Source: Chryseobacterium luteum
GTDB lineage: Bacteria; Bacteroidota; Bacteroidia; Flavobacteriales; Weeksellaceae
Assembly: GCF_000737785.1 (NCBI RefSeq)
Contig: NZ_JPRO01000010.1
Location: 1 to 64,000, forward strand
Direction of reading: 5' to 3'
Length of the DNA stretch: 64,000 nucleotides
The position numbers and the translations under genes were made by a program. Shown piece by piece: positions 10,101 through 18,130 of the stretch. The notes beneath the pieces were generated by a model that made no database searches, was not told the DNA's origin, and was given only the letters and a program-made list of their open reading frames with translations. Positions within the stretch are counted from its first letter, which is position 1. Each line of letters opens with the position of its first letter.

Positions 10101-10515
10101 CATCAGTATATTCCAGTTCAAAATACAGATCAAGGTCCGGTTCATTTTCCAAACCATAATTTTTGGCTTTGGCAATGAACAGCTTCTTACGGAGAAAAGG
10201 ATCAAAAAAAGTCCTGAATTTTTTTTCCTCTATAATGCAGTGGATAATTTCTGCCTGATGCTCACAAAGTTTTTCTTTGGAACTGCTGCAGGTACAAGTA
10301 CTTACTATGGAGCTGCCTATCTGGCTTACAGAAACATCCGGAAAATCTTTTAGCGGAGATCTTTTGGAAAAAACCCCGTTATTATTTTCAATGGCAGCAG
10401 GGTAGATGTTATTAAAATCCCCGGTCTCCAGGAATGCACTTCCCGAGGTATGTTTCAGAAGATCATACACAGAAAGTGTGCTGATGCTCATATTTTCAAG
10501 AATATATGCTGCCAT
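7171..10515 (-). CDS. SNF2/Swi2-type helicase with N-terminal SWIM zinc finger
   Basis: About 1114 residues from ATG 10515; an in-frame GTG at 10521 is less likely. The N-terminus holds a SWIM finger, CTCSSSKEKLCEH. A long middle region of about 500 residues is followed by the SNF2 ATPase: motif I GGCLADDMGLGKTLQ, motif II DESQ (DEAH-like), motif III LTGTPIENN. The C-terminal helicase lobe has VFSQFVEMLDLL, LISLKAGGVGLNL and the motif VI region AIDRSYRIGQTK. Such proteins remodel protein-DNA or RNA polymerase complexes; the exact role is unknown. It stands alone on the minus strand. Confidence 0.9.
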   Translation of the reverse strand: MAAYILENMSISTLSVYDLLKHTSGSAFLETGDFNNIYPAAIENNNGVFSKRSPLKDFPDVSVSQIGSSIVSTCTCSSSKEKLCEHQAEIIHCIIEEKKFRTFFDPFLRKKLFIAKAKNYGLENEPDLDLYFELEYTDDQVEARPKIREMLAIDEDVFKQHLLPRRSSVIHELALQDGGKRKILVIGRHRYYSHLNFSLMEAEATQSGKIKNPVNPVDAMQLIWKAEDPLHIKFYTAVSAFQNNYNEEYNTAELEALKIIVLNPLGLETYYHDRELSETVSSKSLVPVHLEVLQAEIQLSVFKKDPFYEVTGELQFNDISIPFKNVMIRNDYFVYNRNSFSFVDDPDMLRVIKFFKANNEILLVHASKYEAFMQNVLSSLEERIQINYKYIQPATPVQLEEEKHRNERIIYLRQQGNYVALTPVMKYGQAEVPVYSRKQLFGTDRNGNVFKIDRSDAEEARFTSLIMKQHPDFEAQMDGYDYFYLHKDKFLDQDWFLHAFEIWRSEGVVILGFNELKNTKLNSHKARINIQITSGQDWFNAKLKVSFGQKEAALKQLHRAIRNRSKFVQLDDGTLGVLPEEWINRMNEFFRIGEIDAEDLKIPKINFTEVSSLFEKDILSSEVQEELSSYSLQFSSVKDIPQINIPSGLNAVLRDYQHDGLNWLNFLDSFSFGGCLADDMGLGKTLQVIAFMLSQREKRGHVTNLVVVPTSLLFNWQEEISKFAPSIKIMTHYGADRLKTTEHFSEHEVILTSYGMLLSDIRFLKDFRFNCVFLDESQTIKNPNSERYKAARLLNTRNRIVLTGTPIENNTFDLYSQLSFACPGLLGSKQYFKDIYAVPIDKFEYGKRAQELQQKIKPFILRRTKKQVAKELPEKTEMVIYCEMDAEQRKIYDAYEKELREFIAANDDDDLNKNSMHVLTGLTRLRQICNSPLLLKEGYSGDHAVKIEILMEQIQSKSKDHKILVFSQFVEMLDLLKAELEHKNIPFEYLTGQTKNRGKAVSNFQENEEIRVFLISLKAGGVGLNLTQADYIYLVDPWWNPAAENQAIDRSYRIGQTKNVIAVRLICSNTVEEKILSLQKRKNELAQNLLQTDGTGIRKLSKHDLLEILESKPL

Positions 10516-10754
10516 GAACACGCGAATTTACAAAAAAGTACAGCAACAGTGCAATATAATGATAACGAATAGATAAGCCTTTGATAGAGCGTGTTTTGAC
10601 GAAACTGAAAGCCTTATCGTATGCTTTGAATACCAATAATACTATTCAATTCTGTTTTATCATACGAATAATAAATATTTTATCGTTATTATTGTACAAT
10701 ATTTAAATTCAGGAATAAAATAAATGAATTTAAGAAGATTATAATTTTTTTTTA

Positions 10755-11813
10755 ATGACAAGCAAGATTATAGGAGTCGGCAATTATATTCCGCCGGAGA
10801 CAATTACAAATTTATTTTTTGACCAGCATCATTTTATTAATAAAAACGGAGAGTCATTAAAGGAAGCAAATGATATTATTGCCAGAAAGCTCAAGGAAAT
10901 TACCGGCATCGAAGAAAGAAGATATGCATCTGAAGACCAGGTGACTTCAGATCTGGGACTGATTGCAGCACAGAGAGCAATAGAAAATTCAAAAATAGAT
11001 CCTGAAACACTGGATTATATCATATTTGCCCACAATTTTGGCGATGTCCGTTTTGGCACCATTCAGTCGGACAGTGTTCCGAGCCTTGCCTCAAGAGTAA
11101 AGCATCTGCTGAAGATCAAAAATAATTTCTGTGTGGCCTATGATGTTCTGTTCGGGTGTCCGGGCTGGATAGAAGGGGTGATACAGGCTAATGCCTTCAT
11201 CAGATCGGGTATTGCAAAACGATGCCTTGTTATTGGTGCTGAAACTCTTTCCAGAGTAGTTGATGTTCACGACAGAGACAGTATGATCTATGCGGACGGT
11301 GCAGGAGCAGTTATCATGGAAATCAGTGAAGATGATAGAGGCATACAGTCCCATTTATCGGCTTCTTATACCCTGAATGAAAAAGACTATCTTTTCTTTG
11401 GCAAGTCATACAATAATGAAAGCTGTCCTGATACGAAATATATCAAAATGGAAGGCAGGAAAATCTATGAGTTTGCCCTTGTCAATGTGGCAGATGCTAT
11501 GAAAAAGTGCCTGGATGCAAGCGGATATTCTATAGATCAACTCGACAAAATTATCATCCATCAGGCTAATGAGAAAATGGATGAGGCGATTGTAAAACGT
11601 TTTTATCAGCTTTATGATTTAACAATGCCGGAGAATGTTATGCCGATGGTGATCGATAAATTAGGTAACAGCAGCGTAGCTACGATTCCAACTTTGCTTA
11701 CGATGATCCTGAACGGAGAACTTCCTTCCCATGAAATAAAAGAAGGACATGTGGTTTTGTTTGCCTCTGTGGGAGCAGGGATGAATATCAATTCATTTGT
11801 CTATAAATTCTAA
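10755..11813 (+). CDS. 3-oxoacyl-ACP synthase III (FabH/KASIII-like)
   Basis: 352 residues with a complete KASIII catalytic triad: Cys in LFGCPGW, His in IIIHQANEKM and Asn in LGNSSVATIPT. It condenses an acyl-CoA starter with malonyl-ACP. No acyl carrier protein or fab genes are adjacent, so it is a stand-alone paralogue, perhaps for branched or secondary fatty acyl chains. A hairpin with a perfect core follows the stop. Confidence 0.85.
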   Translation: MTSKIIGVGNYIPPETITNLFFDQHHFINKNGESLKEANDIIARKLKEITGIEERRYASEDQVTSDLGLIAAQRAIENSKIDPETLDYIIFAHNFGDVRFGTIQSDSVPSLASRVKHLLKIKNNFCVAYDVLFGCPGWIEGVIQANAFIRSGIAKRCLVIGAETLSRVVDVHDRDSMIYADGAGAVIMEISEDDRGIQSHLSASYTLNEKDYLFFGKSYNNESCPDTKYIKMEGRKIYEFALVNVADAMKKCLDASGYSIDQLDKIIIHQANEKMDEAIVKRFYQLYDLTMPENVMPMVIDKLGNSSVATIPTLLTMILNGELPSHEIKEGHVVLFASVGAGMNINSFVYKF

Positions 11814-11869
11814 TATAACTTACCGGAAGAGAATCACAGTTTATACTCATTATTTCTCTTCTTTTGAAA

Positions 11870-11899
11870 AAAGGCCCGGATTTTAAAATCTGGGCCTTT
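11870..11899 (+). terminator. Hairpin downstream of the FabH-like gene
   Basis: A 15-bp stem (AAAGGCCCGGATTTT against its complement, one G-T pair) has essentially no loop. A preceding A-run and a weak following T content make it a likely terminator, though the U tract is poor. Confidence 0.6.
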
Positions 11900-11971
11900 C
11901 ATTATTGATCAGGCAGGTTTTCCCGAAAAATATAAATTATTCTAAAATCCTTTTTGGCTACAGGTTAGTCC

Positions 11972-12009
11972 AATTTGGCAACTTCAGCCTTTATCCTAAT
12001 TTGCAACTT
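11972..12009 (+). repeat. Paired direct repeats upstream of the SDR gene
   Basis: AATTTGGCAACTT (11972-11984) and AATTTGCAACTT (11998-12009) are direct repeats with 26 bases between their starts, about 2.5 helical turns. They end 27 bases before ATG 12037. Such an arrangement fits a regulator that binds as a direct-repeat dimer, for example the AraC-type product encoded downstream, but this is inference. Confidence 0.35.
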
Positions 12010-12036
12010 TGTCCTGTTAATTTAATACAGAACAAC

Positions 12037-12834
12037 ATGAGAACAATTTTTATAACAGGCGCTTCCACAGGATTAGGAAAAGCAGCAGCCCAATTATTTC
12101 AAAGCAGAGGCTGGAATGTTATTGCTACAATGAGAAATCCTGACGCGGCTCCTGAGCTTGCGGCTTTGGAGAATGTAACGGTTCTTCCCCTTGATGTTAC
12201 CAATCCGGAACAGATAAAATCAACTGTTTATAAAGCTCTGGAACTGAGTAATGTGGATGTGGTTTTCAATAATGCAGGATATGGACTGATTGGTCCGCTG
12301 GAAGCTTTAACGGATGAACAGATCTTAAAACAGCTGGACACCAACCTTCTGGGAGTGATCCGCGTAACGAAGGCTTTTATCCCGTATTTCAGAGAGAAAA
12401 AAAGCGGGTTGTTTATTTCCACCACTTCTATTGGAGGACTGATTGCATTTCCGCTTGGATCAACCTATCATGCCACCAAATGGGCTCTGGAAGGGTGGAG
12501 CGAGAGTTTAGCTTACGAATTGAACAGGTTTGGCATCGATATTAAAACGGTTTCTCCCGGAGGAATTAAGACCGATTTTGTAAGCCGTTCCCTGGATGCG
12601 GCAACGAGTCCGGAATACGAAGAAATGACCAGTTCCCTTTTTTCCAATATGGAAGGAATGATGGAGGCTGCTTCCGAGCCTGAAGAGATTGCTGAGGTGG
12701 TGTATGAAGCAGCTACAGACGGCAAGAAACAGTTGAGATATGTAGCAGGAGAAGATGCAAAAGCATTATATGCACAACGTCTTGAAATGGGGGATGAGGT
12801 TTTCAGAGCACAATTCGGTAAACAGTTTATCTAA
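12037..12834 (+). CDS. Short-chain dehydrogenase/reductase (classical SDR)
   Basis: 265 residues from ATG 12037; the frame is open upstream but without SDR sequence. The NAD(P)-binding TGASTGLG lies directly after the start. NNAGYG, the catalytic Ser in STTSIGG and the Y-x3-K in STYHATKWALEGWSE are all present, followed by SPGGIKTDF. Substrate unknown; the length and WALEGWSES stretch resemble oxidoreductases annotated as SDR family in Flavobacteriia. An AraC regulator gene follows about 430 bases downstream. Confidence 0.88.
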   Translation: MRTIFITGASTGLGKAAAQLFQSRGWNVIATMRNPDAAPELAALENVTVLPLDVTNPEQIKSTVYKALELSNVDVVFNNAGYGLIGPLEALTDEQILKQLDTNLLGVIRVTKAFIPYFREKKSGLFISTTSIGGLIAFPLGSTYHATKWALEGWSESLAYELNRFGIDIKTVSPGGIKTDFVSRSLDAATSPEYEEMTSSLFSNMEGMMEAASEPEEIAEVVYEAATDGKKQLRYVAGEDAKALYAQRLEMGDEVFRAQFGKQFI

Positions 12835-12926
12835 GAAATTTAAATATGGGGGCAGCATAAATCCATTTATGCTGTCTTTTAAATTTAAAAACCGGTTTAA
12901 ACTTATATTTTACTTAGCTGGCCAAT

Positions 12927-13210
12927 CGCAAAGGCGCAAAGATTTTATCTGCGATAAAATTTAAACAGAAATTTTTAAAATCTCGCTGATTTGGCAGATT
13001 ACGCAGGTTTTTATAACTGAAATAAATCTGCTCAATCTCCCTAGCCTGAGTGAGGAATCTGTTTCTTTAGTAATTATTTCTGCACCATCAATTTTATTGA
13101 ATACAATTTAAACAGGCTCTAACTTTTTACTTATAGAATTTTTGCTGAAAATCTTTTATTTTTTACGCTTTAAAACATCCATACAGTTAAAAAAAACTTT
13201 GCGCCTTTGC
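12927..13210. repeat. 284-bp non-coding element bounded by a perfect 14-bp inverted repeat
   Basis: GCAAAGGCGCAAAG at 12928-12941 is exactly inverted at 13197-13210. The interior is non-coding and includes AAATCTCGCTGATTTGGCAG and related ATCTGC-rich blocks. It fills most of the 430-base gap between the SDR and AraC genes. It shares CGCAAAG with the element at 5403-5526, so both may belong to one intergenic repeat family. Nothing else is visible in the gap. Confidence 0.6.
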
Positions 13211-13263
13211 TATTTTCCAATAAAGAAGTTTAAACAAATGCTAAATATTAATACATTTATATC

Positions 13264-14175
13264 ATGGAAAAGAAAGATACTCCTATGAAAATTTCGTCCA
13301 TATCGGAACTTCACCATCTTTTGAAGCTTCCCAAACCGCTGCACCCTTTGGTGAGCCTGGTAGATAATACGAAAATGACAGTTGACAAAGAAATGCTGAA
13401 CAGAAGTTTCCACCTGGATTTTTATAAAATATCGTACAAATTTTCCGAACATGGAAAGATGGGGTATGGACAGGGATATTATGATTTTAATGAAGGAGGC
13501 ATGCTCTTTACTTCTCCGGGACAGATTCTTTCTACCGATTCGGAGGAAGAATATTGCGGATATACGCTGCTGATACACCCTGATTTTATACGGACTTATC
13601 CACTGGCCAAGAATATCAGAAAATTCGGTTTCTTTTCTTATGATACCAATGAGGCACTGCATCTGTCCGATCAGGAAAGAACAACGATAACCGGATTGCT
13701 GGACCATATCAGCAATGAGCTGAATACGGCTATTGATGAGATCAGCCAGGATGTTATTGTTTCTTATATTGAAGTTCTGCTGAATTACAGCAACCGTTTT
13801 TATAAAAGACAGTTTATCACAAGAAAAGCAATGAACAGCGACCTGTTGTCTAAAATGGAGATGATACTGGAAAATTATTTCAACAGGCAGGAAACATTAA
13901 ACCGGGGGCTTCCCACAGTGGAATTCCTGGCCTCAGAAATGAACCTTTCACCCCATTACCTCAGTGATATGCTCCGAAATCTTACCGGACAGAATGCGCA
14001 GCAGCATATTCATGAGAAGCTTATTGAAAAGGCTAAGGAATATCTTACCGTTACCAGTTTTTCAGTGTCGGAAGTGGCTTATGCTTTGGGATTTGAGCAT
14101 CCGCAGTCTTTTAATAAACTGTTTAAAAAGAAAACAAATAAAACTCCTTTAAGCTACAGACAGTTGTTTAATTGA
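13264..14175 (+). CDS. AraC family transcriptional regulator
   Basis: 303 residues. An N-terminal sensing domain of about 190 residues is followed by two helix-turn-helix units: LPTVEFLASEMNLSPHYLSDMLRNLTG and FSVSEVAYALGFEHPQSFNKLFKKKTNKTPLSYRQ. This layout is common in Chryseobacterium regulators placed next to SDR or oxidoreductase genes, so regulation of the upstream SDR is plausible. The inducer is unknown. Confidence 0.85.
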   Translation: MEKKDTPMKISSISELHHLLKLPKPLHPLVSLVDNTKMTVDKEMLNRSFHLDFYKISYKFSEHGKMGYGQGYYDFNEGGMLFTSPGQILSTDSEEEYCGYTLLIHPDFIRTYPLAKNIRKFGFFSYDTNEALHLSDQERTTITGLLDHISNELNTAIDEISQDVIVSYIEVLLNYSNRFYKRQFITRKAMNSDLLSKMEMILENYFNRQETLNRGLPTVEFLASEMNLSPHYLSDMLRNLTGQNAQQHIHEKLIEKAKEYLTVTSFSVSEVAYALGFEHPQSFNKLFKKKTNKTPLSYRQLFN

Positions 14176-14407
14176 TATATACACATAAGGCAAACACCCT
14201 TCTTGAAATGAGCAATATAGCAAATGGGTAATGCACAAAGTAATTATCTTTGGTTTATTAAGGTAAAACTTTACAAAGATGTAGTGTCGTAGTTTTGTTG
14301 GATGACATATACTAAATCGGGCTTGGTAAAAACTGGCGAAAGTAAACTTCTGCTTAAAGATAGGTTAATGATGCTGTGATAATTATATACTATTTCAATT
14401 TTTCTGT

Positions 14408-14415
14408 TATATTTG
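14408..14415 (+). promoter_or_regulatory. Bacteroidota -7 promoter box for the multi-module immunity-like gene
   Basis: TATATTTG matches TAnnTTTG. It lies about 52 bases before ATG 14467. No strong -33 TTTG is visible. Confidence 0.45.
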
Positions 14416-14466
14416 GGATGCTTTGCAACAGCTAAGGCAATCTGATAACCGACAGACAAAATAACA

Positions 14467-16194
14467 ATGGATTCTACAATTATTTTAAACAACTATTGGA
14501 AGCAATTCGTAGGGCATATCTGCGAATTTTACCCGCTCGAAAAAAGTTTTATAGCACAATGGGAGTATGAGCTCAACTGGCGGTCGCTAAGCCGCAACAG
14601 GACACTTGATTGGGACGATGATTTTATGGAACAGTATCAGGAGCGCCTCATCTGGCATGAAGTGGCATGGAATGATGCAATCATTTGGGATATACCTAAA
14701 ATTGAAAAATTTAAGAAGAGGCTCGACTGGTATTACCTTCAGCAAAATGTAAACCTTGTATTAAGTGAGACACTTATCGAGAAATACCGCAAAAAATTAG
14801 GTTATGTTGTAGACAGTAACCTGTACCTTACCGAGACTTTAAAAGAAAAATACGGGCTTACCGTTTATCCTGACAGGAAATATGGTACCAAGCCCAAAGA
14901 TCCGTTACTGGAAGACAATCTGCCAGAATACCTGCACAATTTGGGTAAGGGCAATAATGAGGCAGCTCTCTATGAAAAATTATTTCTGCCTGTTGTACAG
15001 GAAAGCAATATAGAGGCGATATTTAACGCCAAATTCGATTACAGCCAGCGGTACTATTTTCTTGAGGCAAAGGACCATGACATACATGGGCTTACGCCTG
15101 AATTTGAACCGGTAAAAAAGATTGAGAACTTTACAGAATTTATAAATGGACAGTTTGTAGGACTGCTAAAAGAGGAAGTTACTCTCAGGAACGGCTCGTT
15201 GCAGGAAGGTCCCGACCGCTTGTTGGAAGTGCCGAGATTTCGTCTTGAGCGTGTTTACAATGATACCACACTGCTGGTGAGTGAGAATGTAAAAGCAGTA
15301 CTTGAAAGGTTCAGCCTGCCTGAAGAGCATCTATTCCACCCGGTAAAGATGCAGCACCGCAAAATAAAATCGGACACCCGGTATTATATCTTTCAGGTTG
15401 CGGGTAATACAATACTCAAAGACCTAGATTTTGAAAACTGCAGTTTCAGATTCCGAAGCCCTTATGCAGATAAGGAATCGGCTCTGGATGAACCGTTGGG
15501 TTACACGCTTAAAAACTTTGAGCATCTCGTTGAAACAGAAAAGGAACTTCGCGAGAAATATGACCAATATATAGAAGTGCGTCCGGATGTATATCTACTG
15601 CGAACGGACAAGGATATGTATTCCCAGCCGGACCATAGGAAAATAATAATCAACGACTTCCTGAAGCAGGCACTGGAAAAAGCATTCCCTAATCAGATGT
15701 ACTTTAAGTCGGCACAACTGGTTTCCATAAAAATGGACCAGAAAATGTACGACAGCAAGGCTTTGGTTAACCGTGGTGAGGGCATAAGCGCAAAACCTAT
15801 CTATATCCCATCTGAAGCCGATCTTTTCTTCCAGGCAAAAATGCAGCGCCTTGAGAATTCGAAAGAAGTTATCACCCCCGAAATGACAACGGATGATGCT
15901 TTCCGTGCGAAAGAATTGGAGCTAAACGTATTCTTTCCCGAGGAATTTAAGGACAAGATACTGTCTAAGAAGCTGAAAATAAGAGGCTACAAAATGCTTA
16001 AGCCAGCGAATTATTACAGCGATAACGAGTATGTGGGCAGAACGCCTGAAAGCTATAAATCGGTTGTCATTGCCGAAAATGGATATGGCGACAGCATCAA
16101 TCTTCTGTTAGAAAAAGACAGCGATTACATGCTTCAGGATGTGTACTATGAATTTCTGCATGAGACAGGTCAGGTGAAAAAGCTGGGGCACTAA
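14467..16194 (+). CDS. Multi-module immunity-like protein (Trp-rich repeats, Imm11/DUF1629-like)
   Basis: 575 residues, soluble, no signal peptide. The first 130 residues are short repeats of the type W-x-x-L...LDWDDDFMEQYQERLIW...LSETLIEKYRKKL. The middle carries VPRFRLERVYNDTTLLVSENVKAVLERF and, later, DVYLLRTDKDMY...KIIINDFLKQALEKA, patterns like DUF1629/Imm11 immunity proteins and seemingly present twice. The C-terminal GYGDSINLLL...VYYEFLHETGQVKKL resembles the end of SMI1/KNR4 domains. The likely role is neutralising a toxin, by family resemblance only; no cognate toxin is adjacent. The codon flavour is richer in GC than neighbouring genes. Confidence 0.5.
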   Translation: MDSTIILNNYWKQFVGHICEFYPLEKSFIAQWEYELNWRSLSRNRTLDWDDDFMEQYQERLIWHEVAWNDAIIWDIPKIEKFKKRLDWYYLQQNVNLVLSETLIEKYRKKLGYVVDSNLYLTETLKEKYGLTVYPDRKYGTKPKDPLLEDNLPEYLHNLGKGNNEAALYEKLFLPVVQESNIEAIFNAKFDYSQRYYFLEAKDHDIHGLTPEFEPVKKIENFTEFINGQFVGLLKEEVTLRNGSLQEGPDRLLEVPRFRLERVYNDTTLLVSENVKAVLERFSLPEEHLFHPVKMQHRKIKSDTRYYIFQVAGNTILKDLDFENCSFRFRSPYADKESALDEPLGYTLKNFEHLVETEKELREKYDQYIEVRPDVYLLRTDKDMYSQPDHRKIIINDFLKQALEKAFPNQMYFKSAQLVSIKMDQKMYDSKALVNRGEGISAKPIYIPSEADLFFQAKMQRLENSKEVITPEMTTDDAFRAKELELNVFFPEEFKDKILSKKLKIRGYKMLKPANYYSDNEYVGRTPESYKSVVIAENGYGDSINLLLEKDSDYMLQDVYYEFLHETGQVKKLGH

Positions 16195-16262
16195 ATGCTA
16201 TAGAACGAATCCATGAGTACAAAGAAATTCTTTTGGAAAGGCTAAGATTTATTATAGTAAAA

Positions 16263-16284
16263 CCACACGAAAGGATTCGTGCGG
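16263..16284. repeat. Hairpin after the multi-module immunity-like gene
   Basis: CCACACGAA and TTCGTGCGG form a stem with one mismatch around an AGGA loop. There is no U tract, so it may be an RNA hairpin or part of a cassette boundary rather than a terminator. Confidence 0.35.
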
Positions 16285-16361
16285 TAGCAGGGACAAACCT
16301 AATTCTGAAATTGACATTTATTTGCCAATAAAGACAAACAATCCAATATGACAAATGCTTT

Positions 16362-16652
16362 ATGAAGAATTATAAAAAAGAACTTATCGATAAAATTGGC
16401 TACACTGAACTTGTTTATGGACGAATTAAAAAGAAACTAACACTTGACTTTACAAATGACAAAATTGAAGAGCTTATTTTAGCAATTATTTCAGAAACAG
16501 ACGAACACGATTTTATAAAAACCGGTAAAAATATTTATATTACAGACAATATTAGAAACATCAGACTGACAATTAACTCTTACACAAACAGAATAATAAC
16601 AGCGGACAAGCTGAACAAGATAAAAAATGCAAAAAACAAACAAATTAGCTAA
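16362..16652 (+). CDS. DUF3781 domain protein
   Basis: 96 residues, soluble. The start IGYTELVYGRIKKKL and the later FIKTGKNIYITDNIRNIRLTINSYTNRIITADK match my recollection of the DUF3781 family, whose function is unknown. The gene is short and AT-rich compared with the preceding gene. A palindromic boundary-like element begins at its stop codon. Confidence 0.6.
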   Translation: MKNYKKELIDKIGYTELVYGRIKKKLTLDFTNDKIEELILAIISETDEHDFIKTGKNIYITDNIRNIRLTINSYTNRIITADKLNKIKNAKNKQIS

Positions 16653-16789
16653 TATTGGTTTGGAAATATGGCGGCTTAAGTATTTATATGCTACACTTTG
16701 TTCAAGGTTTAACAGCAAGAATTCTAACGAAAAATCCGCCACATCACAAGCAAAAACGTTGTGTGTCATACTACCAAAATACCATTAAA
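16650..16789 (+). repeat. Cassette-boundary-like palindromic element (copy E)
   Basis: It begins at the TAA of the DUF3781 gene and ends at the ATG of the next gene. Arms ATGGCGG (16668-16674) and CCGCC (16736-16740) are inverted. It ends with AAAACGTTGT (16753-16762), identical to the end of copy A at 59717-59726. This relation to the 53-62 kb elements is the weakest of the set. Confidence 0.35.
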
Positions 16790-17869
16790 ATGAAATTAAA
16801 ATTAGATAGACAAAACATCGTTATCCTTTGTTGCATATTTTTGATTGTTAGTACAACTTCTTGCATTCAAGGTCAAACAAATAAAGAAAAACACGCAGAA
16901 CAGACTAAAACTGATCCCCAATTATTGAAATACACAACCGGAGTGCGGTCATTTTTGGAAGACAGTAAAGGCAATATTTGGTTTGGCAGCCACAATGAAG
17001 GAGTGTGTTTATTTCAAAATGGTAAGTTTCAATATTTCACAACCGAAAATGGGCTAAGTAATAATCAGGTAAGAAATATTTATGAAGATAAAAACGGTCT
17101 TGTATGGTTTGAATGTGGCAAAGGATTAAGTATTTATGATGGAAAAAAAGTATCTGTTTACAAAGAAAGAAATTACGATTCCACTACACAATGGAAATTA
17201 GCAGATAAGGACATTTGGTTTAAAGGTGACGAACTGGAGGGCTACAACAGATTTGAAAAGAAATCTGGAGTCTATCAGTATGACGGAAAAAAACTTTCCT
17301 ATCGCACATTTCCTGTAATACCAAAATCAGCAGATGAGCTTAGGTTTCATTATGCTATTTCAACACCTTTTTTAAAAGGTAAAAATGGCACAATCTGGTT
17401 TGGAGCTTACAAAGCGTTAATTGGATATAATGGCTCAGATTTTAAAATAATAACTGATGAATCTCTTGGTCTCGACGAAACGACAGGTTTTCTACATATC
17501 CGGGGGTTTTTAGAAGATAGCAAAGGAAATCTGTGGATTGCCAATAATGGTAGCGGTGTTTTCAAATATAACGGTAAAGAAGTAATTAATTTCACAGCAC
17601 AACACAAATTGAAAAAAGAGGACACCAAAGGCAATTCACTTGAAAGAGCTTATTCTATTGGAGAGGATGCTGAAGGAAATATTTGGATTGGAACAGTAGA
17701 ATCTGGAGTATGGAGATACGATGGTACTTCTGTTAAAAATTTTACTGAACGGGACGGACTTGGGAGTAAGTTCATTTCGACCATATATAAAAGCAAACAA
17801 GGTGAATTATGGTTTGGCGGAAATGGGGTTTATCAATTCAATGGTAAGTCTTTTGAAAGAAAATTTTAA
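16790..17869 (+). CDS. Beta-propeller lipoprotein with two-component-regulator propeller repeats
   Basis: 359 residues from ATG 16790; an upstream in-frame ATG at 16655 lies in the boundary element. A lipoprotein signal ends at IVSTTSC. At least six Reg_prop-like repeats follow, for example FLEDSKGNIWFGSHNEGV, IYEDKNGLVWFECGKG, FLEDSKGNLWIANNGSGV and IGEDAEGNIWIGTVESGV. There is no histidine kinase or DNA-binding part, so it is a free propeller outside the cytoplasm. Role unknown, possibly ligand sensing or binding. Confidence 0.8.
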   Translation: MKLKLDRQNIVILCCIFLIVSTTSCIQGQTNKEKHAEQTKTDPQLLKYTTGVRSFLEDSKGNIWFGSHNEGVCLFQNGKFQYFTTENGLSNNQVRNIYEDKNGLVWFECGKGLSIYDGKKVSVYKERNYDSTTQWKLADKDIWFKGDELEGYNRFEKKSGVYQYDGKKLSYRTFPVIPKSADELRFHYAISTPFLKGKNGTIWFGAYKALIGYNGSDFKIITDESLGLDETTGFLHIRGFLEDSKGNLWIANNGSGVFKYNGKEVINFTAQHKLKKEDTKGNSLERAYSIGEDAEGNIWIGTVESGVWRYDGTSVKNFTERDGLGSKFISTIYKSKQGELWFGGNGVYQFNGKSFERKF

Positions 17870-18130
17870 TGCCCGTATAAAACCCAAATACACCGTTTGG
17901 GCACTACGAAAGCTAAAGTGCTAAAATGAAACGTTTCAGCAATGGTTATGGTTTGTTCTGTAATAAAATTTATAGGGTTAAAATAAAAAAACAGTTGATA
18001 TCTGATTGTTGCAAGCTCAGTTTGATGTTGCTATAATTATCTGAATTTAAAACTAATGCATCCGCTGAAAGGTCATTATGGTAATTTCTCCTTTAAGTAA
18101 ATATTCCATTTAACTTAATGAATACTTTAG

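Noticed and set aside
11905..12036. Long N-terminal extension of the SDR protein
   Set aside because: The extra residues lack SDR features and overlap the direct-repeat regulatory site; ATG 12037 places the nucleotide-binding motif normally.
16655..16789. N-terminal extension of the propeller lipoprotein
   Set aside because: The region is a boundary-like element; the lipoprotein signal starts at ATG 16790.
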